DNA of 63,303 bases from an uncultured Lachnospiraceae bacterium (lineage in GTDB: Bacteria; Bacillota; Clostridia; Lachnospirales; Lachnospiraceae): positions 1-63,303 of the forward strand of contig CAJUNP010000016.1 of assembly GCA_910587935.1 (NCBI GenBank), in the 5' to 3' direction. The notes under the pieces were generated by a model. The model ran no database searches. It saw only the letters and a program-made list of their open reading frames with translations, and was not told where the DNA came from. This document shows, piece after piece, positions 1 to 8,140 of the stretch. The translations under genes were made by a program, and so were the position numbers. Within the stretch, counting starts at the first letter, position 1, and each line of letters opens with the position of its first letter.

Positions 1-1
1 T

Positions 2-670
2 ATTACGATCAATATAAATTGCGATGGGGTGGCAGGAACTACTCTTTTTTACTACGTAGATAAAGGAACCGAATATGTAGAACAGCCATATCAGGGAATT
101 TATAAACCAGCACCTGCTTTAGGTAATTGTATAACTGAAATGCTTGCTTCGGCAGATAATACACCGCTAATGGTAACATTTCAGGCATCGGTAATTGAAA
201 CGAATGATGATTCAATAACAGTAAAGCCGGTAGATGGTTCTTTGGAACTTGATTCAGCAGATAAGTTTCATATATCAAACGAAGAGAACCTTGAATTGCA
301 AATTGGAGATTTAGTAGAAATTAGTTATAACGGAGAAATTATGGAATCATATCCTGCACAATTAGGAGAGGTTTATGAAATTACCGTGATAGAGCAGACA
401 GAAGCAAATGCCATGTGGGATAGAATACCTATGGTAAGAATAGATGGTAAATTATACTACGATACAGGGAGAGAAAGCATCATGGATGCACGTTGTGGCA
501 CTATGGATGGGGAAATAACATCAACTGTCGATGGAACTGAAATACCAACAGAAGATAATCAGTCTAATTTTGGAAGTGGATTTGGTTATCAGTATGGAGC
601 AGACGATACAATAGAGATTTATATGAATGAAAAGTGGTTTGTCTTTGAATACAGAGAAGAATCTGAATGA
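2..670 (+). CDS. Edge-truncated protein with DUF3221/YobA-like C-terminal region
   Basis: The frame is open to the window edge; a GTG at 29 exists, but the codons before it also read through, so this is probably the C-terminal part of a longer gene. Residues around 50-125 (counted from the GTG) form a beta-rich stretch in which a protein describes a preference for 'VIETNDDSITVKP' and 'IGDLVEISYNGEIMESYPAQ', the pattern of the small OB-like DUF3221/YobA lipoprotein domain. The last third is acidic and lacks a recognised motif. No signal peptide or membrane segment is visible in the part present. It is clearly richer in A+T than the genes after it and is followed by a strong hairpin terminator. 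Function unknown; an extracytoplasmic lipoprotein is my inference. Confidence 0.6.
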   Translation: MTININCDGVAGTTLFYYVDKGTEYVEQPYQGIYKPAPALGNCITEMLASADNTPLMVTFQASVIETNDDSITVKPVDGSLELDSADKFHISNEENLELQIGDLVEISYNGEIMESYPAQLGEVYEITVIEQTEANAMWDRIPMVRIDGKLYYDTGRESIMDARCGTMDGEITSTVDGTEIPTEDNQSNFGSGFGYQYGADDTIEIYMNEKWFVFEYREESE

Positions 671-730
671 GAATAAACGAGTGCCCCACAGTCTTTTCAA
701 TACATAGAAGAAGCATAACATAGAAAAGTG

Positions 731-758
731 TCCCCTCTCATATTGAGAGGGGCATTTT
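731..758 (+). terminator. Intrinsic terminator after the edge gene
   Basis: A perfect 9-bp stem (CCCCTCTCA / TGAGAGGGG) with a 3-base loop is followed by a short T-rich tail. It lies 60 bases past the stop of the edge gene. Because the next real gene ends at 902 on the opposite strand, it may serve both directions. Confidence 0.75.
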
Positions 759-901
759 ATAAAGCTTCAAAACTATCTTCCACCGCCCATAGGAAGGAAA
801 AAATCCGGAGCCAATAATATAGAGACCTGCAGCTGTGCCGAAAGCATCGATTTGGAAAAGTGCGGTATCAGGCACAGCTGCCGTATTGGTATAAACTATA
901 A

Positions 902-2140
902 CTATGATCTGTAACCGAGCAGATTTCCCATATTTTCATTATAATAAGTATAAATATTCTGTATGCGGGTCCAAACCTGTTCATCAAAGTAGACGTCGCT
1001 TCTTTGGCTGACCATACTTTCTACATACTGACGGAGATCAGAATAGAACAGGCTGCTGACATTGTAGCAGGTATACTTCCCATCTTCAAAAATTCTGTAT
1101 GGTTCCAATTGCTCAAAGGTTATAAGCCGGCCCCGGATAAAAGCATAGTCCTGAGGGGTTTGGATCGCGTCTGTTTCATAGATGAAAACGTAAATCAGAG
1201 GGATATCCACGCCGCCGTCAATGTCTCCCTTTTTCTGCGGGATATAAGCGCTCAGCACCAGTGCGCTTTCCAAATCGGACGCGCCGACCATTTTGTCGTA
1301 ACCGTCCGTTGTACGGCGGTGCAGGCCGGTAAGCTGTAATTGCATATCCGGCGGTACGGAAGAATCAAAAATAACGTTTTCGCCCGAATCTTTCATGGTC
1401 AGTTCCATGGGACATACGGAGGGAACGACAGTTCCGTCCACTTGCGCCAGCAGCTGCTGGCAAAGTGCCAGATATTCTTCCGAAAGTTTGTTTCTTTCCG
1501 CCGGATTGAGAGTATAGCTTTCAAAATAAGGCTGTAATTCTCCGGTAATTTCCGCAACAAGGTCCGGATCTGCTTCAGCGGGCGTAATGGGAGAGGGATC
1601 TTCACGTACCGTTTTCACCGGCTCCGCGAATTCAACGGAACACATCCAGTCTTGTCCGAAAACAAAGTTGTTATTGGTTAACACAAAAAAATAATGATCA
1701 TCGACAAGAGACTGTTCCAGCAGATCCATATCATATGCGCCGGAGAGGTCGATTGTCATAATGCCCCTGGTATGGGCCTTAAATTCTGTTCCGCTGAAAG
1801 TTATTTTATCGGAAACAGGCTGTATTTCCTCGCTGGTAGACCAAAGCATCAGCTTTAACTGCGGCTGAAAATTTAAATCCTTATCGGATTTATTTTCTAC
1901 CTGAATAGATACAATGCCTTGCCCCTCGTAGGTTGCCGAAATGCTCAGATCATCCTCCGACAGTGAGGAGAACATACTGAAGGCCAATGTCGTAGTGCCA
2001 AAGCAGCATACCATTAGGATTACTGCGGCAAAGGCAATTCTGAATGGGTGGCGGCGCGGTCGGGAATTGAACTTTATGCCCGTTTTTTCTTCAAAAATAT
2101 GTTGTATGTTCCGCCTGTTTGTTTTATTAAAAGAATCCAT
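902..2140 (-). CDS. Membrane-anchored putative anti-sigma/sigma-partner protein
   Basis: 412 residues. A basic cytoplasmic N-terminus (residues 1-32) precedes one membrane segment (about 33-55, rich in A/V/C/F), followed by a long extracytoplasmic region without a motif I can name. Its gene starts 17 bases after the stop of an ECF sigma factor on the same strand. In Firmicutes, a single-pass protein cotranscribed downstream of an ECF sigma gene is often its anti-sigma factor, with the short N-terminus binding sigma and the outer domain sensing. No ZAS/HxxxCxxC zinc anti-sigma motif is present, so the assignment rests on context and topology. A GGAGG Shine-Dalgarno lies just upstream of the ATG. 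Confidence 0.6.
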   Translation of the reverse strand: MDSFNKTNRRNIQHIFEEKTGIKFNSRPRRHPFRIAFAAVILMVCCFGTTTLAFSMFSSLSEDDLSISATYEGQGIVSIQVENKSDKDLNFQPQLKLMLWSTSEEIQPVSDKITFSGTEFKAHTRGIMTIDLSGAYDMDLLEQSLVDDHYFFVLTNNNFVFGQDWMCSVEFAEPVKTVREDPSPITPAEADPDLVAEITGELQPYFESYTLNPAERNKLSEEYLALCQQLLAQVDGTVVPSVCPMELTMKDSGENVIFDSSVPPDMQLQLTGLHRRTTDGYDKMVGASDLESALVLSAYIPQKKGDIDGGVDIPLIYVFIYETDAIQTPQDYAFIRGRLITFEQLEPYRIFEDGKYTCYNVSSLFYSDLRQYVESMVSQRSDVYFDEQVWTRIQNIYTYYNENMGNLLGYRS

Positions 2141-2157
2141 ATAGACCTCCTGTTTGC

Positions 2158-2703
2158 TTAGTCCGAAAGCGCTTTTCTCAGTCTTCGTTTTGTCTGATAT
2201 AAGCGGTTATCTATCTGCTTGACACTCATATTCAGCGCAAGCGCGATTTCCCTGGGTTTTTGATTATAGTAATAGCGTCGGAGCAGAATCTCCCGATCTG
2301 GCTCGCTTAAGGCGTTTAGCGCGGCAAGAAGCGTTTTCCTTGTTTCTTCCTGTAAAAAATTATCGACTATGGCAAGGCAGTCAATAATAGCCGTATCTTC
2401 AAGGGGGACCGTGTTTCTCTTTGCAATTTCGCGGTATCTGTTTAGCGCCCGTGTACGGGCAATCATTGACAGCCATGTTTTCAATTTTCCGCGCCTGGGA
2501 TCATATTTGTCCGGGTGTTCCCATAAGTAAATGAATGTATCCGCCACACACTCTTCTACGTCCTGTGCGGAGCCGATATTATTCAGAACGGCTCCGGCAA
2601 CAGACCAAAGAAGACGGGAATACTTCGTAATAATTTCATGAATAACGGTTTCATTCCGCTTTTGGATTGCCGCTATTAAGCTTTCGTCACTCAATAAGTT
2701 CAC
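2158..2703 (-). CDS. ECF-type RNA polymerase sigma-70 family factor
   Basis: 181 residues. Region 2 is near residues 20-90 (ITKYSRLLWSVAGAVL, then DVEECVADTFIYLWEHPDKYDPRRGKL) and region 4 near 120-175 (LSEPDREILLRRYYYNQKPREIALALNMS, a helix-turn-helix for the -35 element). There is no region 1.1 or 3, as expected for group 4 sigmas. The listed GTG start has a cramped ribosome site; a TTG at 2694 sits 8 bases after an AGAGG site and is a good alternative. It is cotranscribed with the membrane protein at 902-2140, the probable partner. The signal is unknown. Confidence 0.85.
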   Translation of the reverse strand: MNLLSDESLIAAIQKRNETVIHEIITKYSRLLWSVAGAVLNNIGSAQDVEECVADTFIYLWEHPDKYDPRRGKLKTWLSMIARTRALNRYREIAKRNTVPLEDTAIIDCLAIVDNFLQEETRKTLLAALNALSEPDREILLRRYYYNQKPREIALALNMSVKQIDNRLYQTKRRLRKALSD

Positions 2704-2778
2704 CTCTTTCCATGTTAATGAACCGGTTCTATATATAATACGTTAAAAAAGCACAAAACACTTAACATTTCCATTTTA

Positions 2779-2806
2779 TTGACAAAGTTATAACGCATGG
2801 TAAGAT
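2779..2806 (+). promoter_or_regulatory. Promoter of the AraC regulator gene
   Basis: TTGACA (2779-2784), a 16-base spacer and TAAGAT (2801-2806) lie about 50 bases before the regulator start, in the divergent gap with the ECF sigma gene. It is a sigma-A type promoter with a consensus -35. Confidence 0.6.
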
Positions 2807-2856
2807 AAAGTTATGAATGATGATCTCGGAAAAACGCTTTAAGGGGGGCATACGCC

Positions 2857-3759
2857 ATGATGCAAAAAGAACAGTTCCTGAATTCTTACGGCCAGGAGGA
2901 GCATTTCCATGCGCTTAACAATCAGAATGTTTATGTTAACTATACCGGCGATTACAGAAGCAACCCACTTTACCATGTCCATAATTCCTGTGAACTGCTA
3001 TTTATTGAAGAAGGGGAAGCGCAGTACCGGATCGGCGGTAACGAATATCATCTGGGTCCCCGGGATGTGCTGATTATCGGCGGAACTGACCCCCATTCCA
3101 GAAAATTTCTCAAAACTCCGTGCCTGCGCTACGGCTTAACCGTAATGCCTGCGTTTATGCAGTCGCTGCCCGTTATTAACGGGTACATGCATATATTCCG
3201 CACACAGACGCCGGAAGACGCTTTTAGACTGAAAAACATTGACGAGGAAGTTTTCCGGCAGATGATCCGGATTCTGTGGCAGCTTCGGGATGAGACGGAA
3301 GGAAACGGAAGCGGGCGCAATGAGATGATATATGCCCTGCTTCTGGAATTGACCGTATATCTCAAACGCCTTCTGCAGGTGGAAAAACAGGAGATCAGCG
3401 GAACATACAAGACTATGAGCCAAATTAAAAACCATATTGATTTCCATTATAATGAAGAACTGGGACTAAAAGAACTTAGCCGGATTTTTTACCTGCAGCC
3501 CAATACAATCAGCAAAAGCTTCGGGCAGGTTTTCGGGAAAAACATAAACAGCTACATACATGCTGTTCGTATTACACATGCCGTCCGCATTTTGGAGGAA
3601 TCCGACCTGAGCATAACGGAGCTTTCCGCGGCGGTCGGATATTCCAGCGTCAACACTTTTTTAAGGCAATTTCGGGAAAAAATGAATATTTCACCATTGC
3701 AGTACAAGAAGCGTTTCGAGCAGTATCTGAAAGACAGCGGTGACGCACAATCAAAATAA
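2857..3759 (+). CDS. AraC family transcriptional regulator
   Basis: 300 residues. An N-terminal cupin-like sugar-sensing domain (residues about 25-100, with HNSCELLFIEEGE and DVLIIGG) is joined to two C-terminal helix-turn-helix motifs (about 195-295; SITELSAAVGYSSVNTFLRQFREKMNISPLQYKK is the hallmark second motif). A GGGGGG-type ribosome site precedes the ATGATG start. The gene sits directly before the manD-eda-kdgK operon, separated by a gap holding two ATGGTGA direct repeats, so it is probably the local activator responding to a uronate or mannonate metabolite. The ligand is inferred. Confidence 0.88.
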   Translation: MMQKEQFLNSYGQEEHFHALNNQNVYVNYTGDYRSNPLYHVHNSCELLFIEEGEAQYRIGGNEYHLGPRDVLIIGGTDPHSRKFLKTPCLRYGLTVMPAFMQSLPVINGYMHIFRTQTPEDAFRLKNIDEEVFRQMIRILWQLRDETEGNGSGRNEMIYALLLELTVYLKRLLQVEKQEISGTYKTMSQIKNHIDFHYNEELGLKELSRIFYLQPNTISKSFGQVFGKNINSYIHAVRITHAVRILEESDLSITELSAAVGYSSVNTFLRQFREKMNISPLQYKKRFEQYLKDSGDAQSK

Positions 3760-3813
3760 TGGTGATTATTATCATAAAAATGGTGAGAAGTAAGAAGCGT
3801 TGCATAGTATACT
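3759..3813 (+). promoter_or_regulatory. manD operon promoter with AraC-type direct repeats
   Basis: Two exact ATGGTGA copies lie at 3759-3765 and 3780-3786, 21 bp apart (two helical turns, same face), in the same orientation. A TATACT -10 is at 3808-3813. The position where a -35 should be (3785-3790) reads GAGAAG, a poor match, and is overlapped by the second repeat. This is the layout of an AraC-family class II activated promoter. The first repeat overlaps the stop codon of the regulator gene. Confidence 0.6.
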
Positions 3814-3858
3814 GATTGCATCAACATCTGCAGGAAACCAATAAAAAGGAGAAGAAAC

Positions 3859-5073
3859 ATGCAGTCAATTGTAGTCAGAGATATAAAAGTGTTTGTTACG
3901 GCTCCCCATGAAAATAACCTGGTGGTTGTAAAGGTAGAAACCTCGGAACCGGAGTTATACGGCTTGGGCTGCGCTACTTTTACCTGGCGGTATAAGGCGG
4001 TGGTTACGGCCATTGAAGAATATCTTTGCCCCATGTTAAAAGGGAAATCCGTTCATGATATCGAGGATGTCTGGCAGTCCGTGATGGGCAGCTCCTACTG
4101 GCGGAACGGGCCGGTTCTCAACAACGCTCTTTCCGGCGTGGACGAGGCTTTATGGGATATTAAGGGAAAACTTGCGGGTATGCCTTTATACAGCCTGTTT
4201 GGAGGGAAAGCAAGGGAAGGAATAGCCGTGTACCGCCATGCGGACGGAAACAGTCCGGAGGAGGTGGAGGAAAGAATTTACGGGTTCATGGAAGAAGGCT
4301 ACCGGTATATCCGCTGTCATATGGGAACTTACGGCGGTAACTTTGACGGTACGATCCAAACCATGGCGCATCCTGAAAATGCTCCCGCCGGTTCTTATTA
4401 TTCTCCCAGAACTTATATGCAAAGCGTGGTGAAGCTGTTCGAGCGCATCCGCTCGGATATAGGATGGAATCTGGAGATTATGCACGACATTCATGAGCGT
4501 CTGTCCCTGGCGGATACGCTGGATTTTGTAAAAGAGCTGGGGGCGTTTAAACCGTTCTTTATAGAAGATGCGCTTGCGCCGGAGCAGGTGAATTATTTTC
4601 AGGTACTGCGCAGCCACACCACGGTTCCGCTGGCTATGGGCGAGCTTTTTACCCATCCGCTGGAGTGGAGAACCATTGTGCAGAACCAGTGGATTGATTT
4701 TATCCGGTGCCATATAAGCGATGTGGGCGGCTTGACTCCCGCCAGGAAAATCGCTGCGTTTAGTGAAGCCTATCAGATCCGGACGGCATGGCATGGTCCC
4801 GGTGACTTGTCGCCTGTGGGTATGGCGGCACAGATGCATCTGGATTTGAACAGCCCCAATTTTGGAATTCAGGAGTTTGCCGGCTTTAATGAGGCGGAGG
4901 AGGAAGTATTTCCGGGCTGTCCCACGGTTCGCGGCGGTTATGCATACTTAAATGACAAACCGGGAATCGGCGTTGATTTCGACGAGAAAGCCGCCCGAAA
5001 ATATCCGCCCGTGGAGATGGATTTTAGCTGGATGTTCAGCCGCCTCGAGGATGGCACGGCAGTGAGACCTTAG
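3859..5073 (+). CDS. manD: D-mannonate dehydratase, enolase superfamily (ManD/RspA type)
   Basis: 404 residues, the usual length for this family. ManD dehydrates D-mannonate to 2-keto-3-deoxy-D-gluconate (KDG) in the cytoplasm using Mg2+. The metal ligands fall at D210 (MHDIHERL), E236 (FIEDALAPEQ) and E262 (AMGELFTHP), and the catalytic histidines at H212 and H312 (TAWHGPGDLSPVG). These match the numbering I recall for characterised ManD. An alternative label, RspA starvation-sensing protein, is the same family. The neighbours KDPG aldolase and KDG kinase make KDG the natural product, which supports dehydratase activity over a related acid-sugar specificity. A good AAGGAG site lies 8 bases before the ATG. 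Confidence 0.88.
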   Translation: MQSIVVRDIKVFVTAPHENNLVVVKVETSEPELYGLGCATFTWRYKAVVTAIEEYLCPMLKGKSVHDIEDVWQSVMGSSYWRNGPVLNNALSGVDEALWDIKGKLAGMPLYSLFGGKAREGIAVYRHADGNSPEEVEERIYGFMEEGYRYIRCHMGTYGGNFDGTIQTMAHPENAPAGSYYSPRTYMQSVVKLFERIRSDIGWNLEIMHDIHERLSLADTLDFVKELGAFKPFFIEDALAPEQVNYFQVLRSHTTVPLAMGELFTHPLEWRTIVQNQWIDFIRCHISDVGGLTPARKIAAFSEAYQIRTAWHGPGDLSPVGMAAQMHLDLNSPNFGIQEFAGFNEAEEEVFPGCPTVRGGYAYLNDKPGIGVDFDEKAARKYPPVEMDFSWMFSRLEDGTAVRP

Positions 5074-5084
5074 GAGGCGCGGTT

Positions 5085-5726
5085 ATGAGGAATAACATCG
5101 AATTATTGCTTCCGGATATCGGCGTTGTGCCGGTGGCGGCGGTGGAACGCGCGGAAGATGCCGTGCCGCTGGCACAGGCTTTATGCGCAGGGGGACTTCC
5201 CTGTGTGGAAATAACCTTCAGAACAAAATCAGCCGGAGAAAGTATCCGGCTGATTACGGAAAACTGTCCGGAAATATTGGTTGGCGCCGGTACGGTGCTG
5301 ACAACAAAACAGGTTGATGAGGCGGCGCAAGCGGGAGCCGCATTCATCGTATGTCCCGGCTTTGACGCTGAAATAGTGGATTATTGTATTCAAAAAGAAA
5401 TACCCGTATTTCCGGGCTGCGTTACCCCGTCGGAAGTGGCGCAGGCGGTTAAACGTGGTTTAAAAACGGTAAAATTTTTCCCCGCCGAAGCGTTTGGCGG
5501 ACTGGAAACAATAAAAGCGCTGGCGGCGCCTTATGCGGGGCTGAAATTTATGCCCACAGGCGGAATCTGCGCAGGAAATCTCGGCGCTTATCTTGCGGAT
5601 ACGGCCGTACTTGCCTGCGGCGGAAGCTGGATGGTAAAAGGAGAACTGATCAGCACGGGTAATTTTCAGGAAATTACGCGGCTGGCGGCAGAGGCGTCTT
5701 CATTGGCAAAAGAAATCAGAAACTAA
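5085..5726 (+). CDS. eda: 2-keto-3-deoxy-6-phosphogluconate (KDPG) aldolase
   Basis: 213 residues, class I KDPG/KHG aldolase. It splits KDPG to pyruvate and glyceraldehyde-3-phosphate. The Schiff-base lysine is K130 in LKTVKFFPAEAFGG; the catalytic glutamate is E42 and the phosphate/carboxylate-binding arginine R46, both in VEITFRTK. The PTGGI loop near 155 binds phosphate. The gene starts 11 bases after manD, with its own AGGAGG site, and is followed 11 bases later by the kinase, so the three are one operon. Confidence 0.92.
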   Translation: MRNNIELLLPDIGVVPVAAVERAEDAVPLAQALCAGGLPCVEITFRTKSAGESIRLITENCPEILVGAGTVLTTKQVDEAAQAGAAFIVCPGFDAEIVDYCIQKEIPVFPGCVTPSEVAQAVKRGLKTVKFFPAEAFGGLETIKALAAPYAGLKFMPTGGICAGNLGAYLADTAVLACGGSWMVKGELISTGNFQEITRLAAEASSLAKEIRN

Positions 5727-5737
5727 GAGGCGAAACT

Positions 5738-6835
5738 ATGAACTTATCCATAAGACCAAAAGAAGAATGTAAATATGACGCCGTATCCCTTGGCGAGGTG
5801 ATGCTGCGCCTGGACCCGGGAGAAGGAAGAATCCGCACGGCAAGAAGTTTCCGTGTGTGGGAGGGCGGCGGCGAGTATAATGTGGCGCGGGGGCTCCGGC
5901 GGTGTTTTGGCCTGAATACGGCCGTGATTACGGCGTTTGCCGAGAATGAAACGGGACTGCTGCTGGAAGATTTGATCCTTCAGGGAGGCGTGGATACATC
6001 CCTGATAAAATGGATGAAAACAGACGGGATCGGGCGTACCTGCAGAAACGGCCTGAATTTTACGGAGCGCGGTTTTGGAATACGCGGCGCCCTGGGATGC
6101 TCGGACCGAGCTAATACGGCCATATCCAAGGCAACGCCCCGGGATTTTGATTTTGAATATATTTTCGGGCGGCTGGGAGTACGCTGGTTTCATACGGGAG
6201 GAATTTATGCGGCGCTTTCGGAGCAGTCCTGCGTCACAGTTCTGGAGGCCGTTAAAACCGCAAAAAAATATGGTACGGTTGTCTCCTATGACCTGAATTA
6301 TCGGCCGTCTCTCTGGGAAGCCATTGGCGGACAAAAAAAGGCGCGGGAGGTCAACCGGGAGATTGCCCCTTATGTGGACGTTATGATCGGAAACGAGGAA
6401 GATTTTACGGCCTGCCTGGGATTAACAGTGGAAGGAAACGACAGGGACTTAAAGAAGCTGAATACGGATGGATATAAAAAAATGATGTTCCGGGCGGCGT
6501 CCGTTTACCCCAATTTTAAGGTGATTGCCACGACCCTGCGGGAAGTAAGAACGGCCACGGTAAACGATTGGAGCGCTCTGTGTTATGCGGACGGGAAGGT
6601 TGTTAAAGCCAAAAAATATAAGAAGCTGGAAATTATGGACCGGGTAGGCGGCGGAGATTCCTTTGCGTCGGGACTGATTTACGGGCTGATGACCACCCAG
6701 GATGCCGGACTCGCCGTAAATTACGGCGCGGCGCACGGAGCGCTGGCAATGACGACGCCGGGGGATACGACCATGGTAAGCAAAAAAGAGGTAGAAGCCG
6801 TTATGCAAAACGCAGGAGCAAGGGTACAGCGGTAA
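5738..6835 (+). CDS. kdgK: 2-keto-3-deoxygluconate kinase, PfkB family
   Basis: 365 residues. PfkB/ribokinase fold with a substrate-side EGGGEYNVARGL motif (about 42-53) and the C-terminal anion-hole signature GGGDSFASG, with the catalytic base at D307. It phosphorylates KDG to KDPG, linking ManD to the aldolase. It is 20-50 residues longer than many KDG kinases, with extra sequence around 225-260. The last codons are built from the 5' arm of a strong hairpin, and the stop codon lies in its loop. Confidence 0.87.
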   Translation: MNLSIRPKEECKYDAVSLGEVMLRLDPGEGRIRTARSFRVWEGGGEYNVARGLRRCFGLNTAVITAFAENETGLLLEDLILQGGVDTSLIKWMKTDGIGRTCRNGLNFTERGFGIRGALGCSDRANTAISKATPRDFDFEYIFGRLGVRWFHTGGIYAALSEQSCVTVLEAVKTAKKYGTVVSYDLNYRPSLWEAIGGQKKAREVNREIAPYVDVMIGNEEDFTACLGLTVEGNDRDLKKLNTDGYKKMMFRAASVYPNFKVIATTLREVRTATVNDWSALCYADGKVVKAKKYKKLEIMDRVGGGDSFASGLIYGLMTTQDAGLAVNYGAAHGALAMTTPGDTTMVSKKEVEAVMQNAGARVQR

Positions 6836-6853
6836 TCGTACCCTTGCTCCTGC
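6812..6853. terminator. Hairpin between convergent kdgK and PHP genes
   Basis: A perfect 16-bp stem (GCAGGAGCAAGGGTAC at 6812-6827, complement at 6838-6853) with a 10-base loop. The kdgK stop codon (6833-6835) is inside the loop. A run of four T follows on the minus strand, while the plus side has only a weak T-rich tail. It probably separates the convergent transcripts. Confidence 0.75.
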
Positions 6854-6868
6854 TTAAAAAGAGAGATT

Positions 6869-8140
6869 TTAGAAGTATTTTTTTAACAGCCGTCCGGTCT
6901 GGCCTTTTAAAAGTTCCAGACCTTTTTTGCCGATCGGGTCGCCTTTCAGATGTGCGTCCATGAAGAACCCTTCCTGTACGCAAAGTTCATCGTGCAGAGG
7001 AAAATATGCATGATCCAAAAAGGCAAACAGATTGACAAGCCGTCCTTCTCCATAATAGTGCGGGGCCTCATTGTGATAGCGTTCCACGGCAATGCAAAGT
7101 CCCTTTTTGATGGAATCTATCAAATCTTCCCTGCGGTTTGAACGGGCAAGGACATAGGTCATGCCAATATTGAACCAGTCTCCGTTAACCGTGCCGTGGG
7201 AATCGTCGTTGCCGATAACCGGCACACAGCGCCCCTGGAAGCAGGCGTCGTGCCAGAGTGCAATCTGGCCGGCATTTTCGTACGGCGTGTCGCCGCCGTT
7301 AATAAGCTCTAAAGCGTCAAAGGGTTTTTCCTTTAAAAAAGTGCGGTATTGCGCGGGAGGAATGTTGTAAGCGCCGTCTATGATCCAGTTAGGGTGGGCC
7401 AGAATGGACAGTCCGCCGTATTCCCGTATTTTTCTGAAGACCCATACGCTGGAGGCGTATTCAAAGTCCACATGGCTGTCGGAAAGAGACAGCTCTTTTT
7501 TTATGGCTTCTACTTCCGTTTCATAAACTTCCGGAAAATCCCTGTAAAACTGATTTACGCTTTTTTCGCCCGCAAAATTCAATATGTGTATTTTATTGCG
7601 CGGCGCGTGGACTTCTTCGCCGGGATAGAGCTTAAAATCCAGATCCAGGCCGTCAAAGGCGCGTATGGCGTCCAGGGAAGGCTCATAAATTTCATGATCC
7701 GTAATCGCCAGGAAATCAAACCCTGCTTTCCGGTAATTGACGGCTACCATTTCCGGCGATTCTACGCCGTCGGAGCAAAAGGAATGGGCGTGCATGTTAC
7801 CCTTAAAGGGCAGCAGTCCGTATAAATCTTCTTCCACGCCATAGATCTGCAGGGTGCATAAAAGCTTTTCCCCGTCCCGTACAAACAGCCGGTAAGCCTG
7901 CTCCTCCGTACAGTGGACGGACTGCTTTAAAACCCCGTTGCGGCAGGCGACCGGATAAGTTGGATAATCCGGGTGTAAATCGTTGTCGGCGATGTGATTC
8001 ATGGGCACAACTGTGACGGAATAGGTTTTTCCTTCCTGAAATAAGCAGTGCCTGTCCAGGGGAGCGATTGTTACGGCGGTTTCCGCGTTCGCTTTGATTA
8101 CCTTCGGGTAAATGTCATAAAAATAATATACGGTTTCCAT
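6869..8140 (-). CDS. PHP-domain metallohydrolase (CehA/McbA-like)
   Basis: 423 residues. An N-terminal beta domain of about 110 residues precedes a PHP phosphoesterase domain with GNMHAHSFCSDG (metal ligands HxH, D), FLAITDHE (DH) and later ILAHPNW and GNDDSHG. It probably hydrolyses a phosphoester or related ester with two or three metal ions. No signal peptide is seen, so it acts in the cytoplasm. The start codon overlaps the stop of the GH3 gene by one base (TAATG), indicating translational coupling. The shared transcript suggests a sugar-derived substrate, but I cannot name it. Confidence 0.78.
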   Translation of the reverse strand: METVYYFYDIYPKVIKANAETAVTIAPLDRHCLFQEGKTYSVTVVPMNHIADNDLHPDYPTYPVACRNGVLKQSVHCTEEQAYRLFVRDGEKLLCTLQIYGVEEDLYGLLPFKGNMHAHSFCSDGVESPEMVAVNYRKAGFDFLAITDHEIYEPSLDAIRAFDGLDLDFKLYPGEEVHAPRNKIHILNFAGEKSVNQFYRDFPEVYETEVEAIKKELSLSDSHVDFEYASSVWVFRKIREYGGLSILAHPNWIIDGAYNIPPAQYRTFLKEKPFDALELINGGDTPYENAGQIALWHDACFQGRCVPVIGNDDSHGTVNGDWFNIGMTYVLARSNRREDLIDSIKKGLCIAVERYHNEAPHYYGEGRLVNLFAFLDHAYFPLHDELCVQEGFFMDAHLKGDPIGKKGLELLKGQTGRLLKKYF

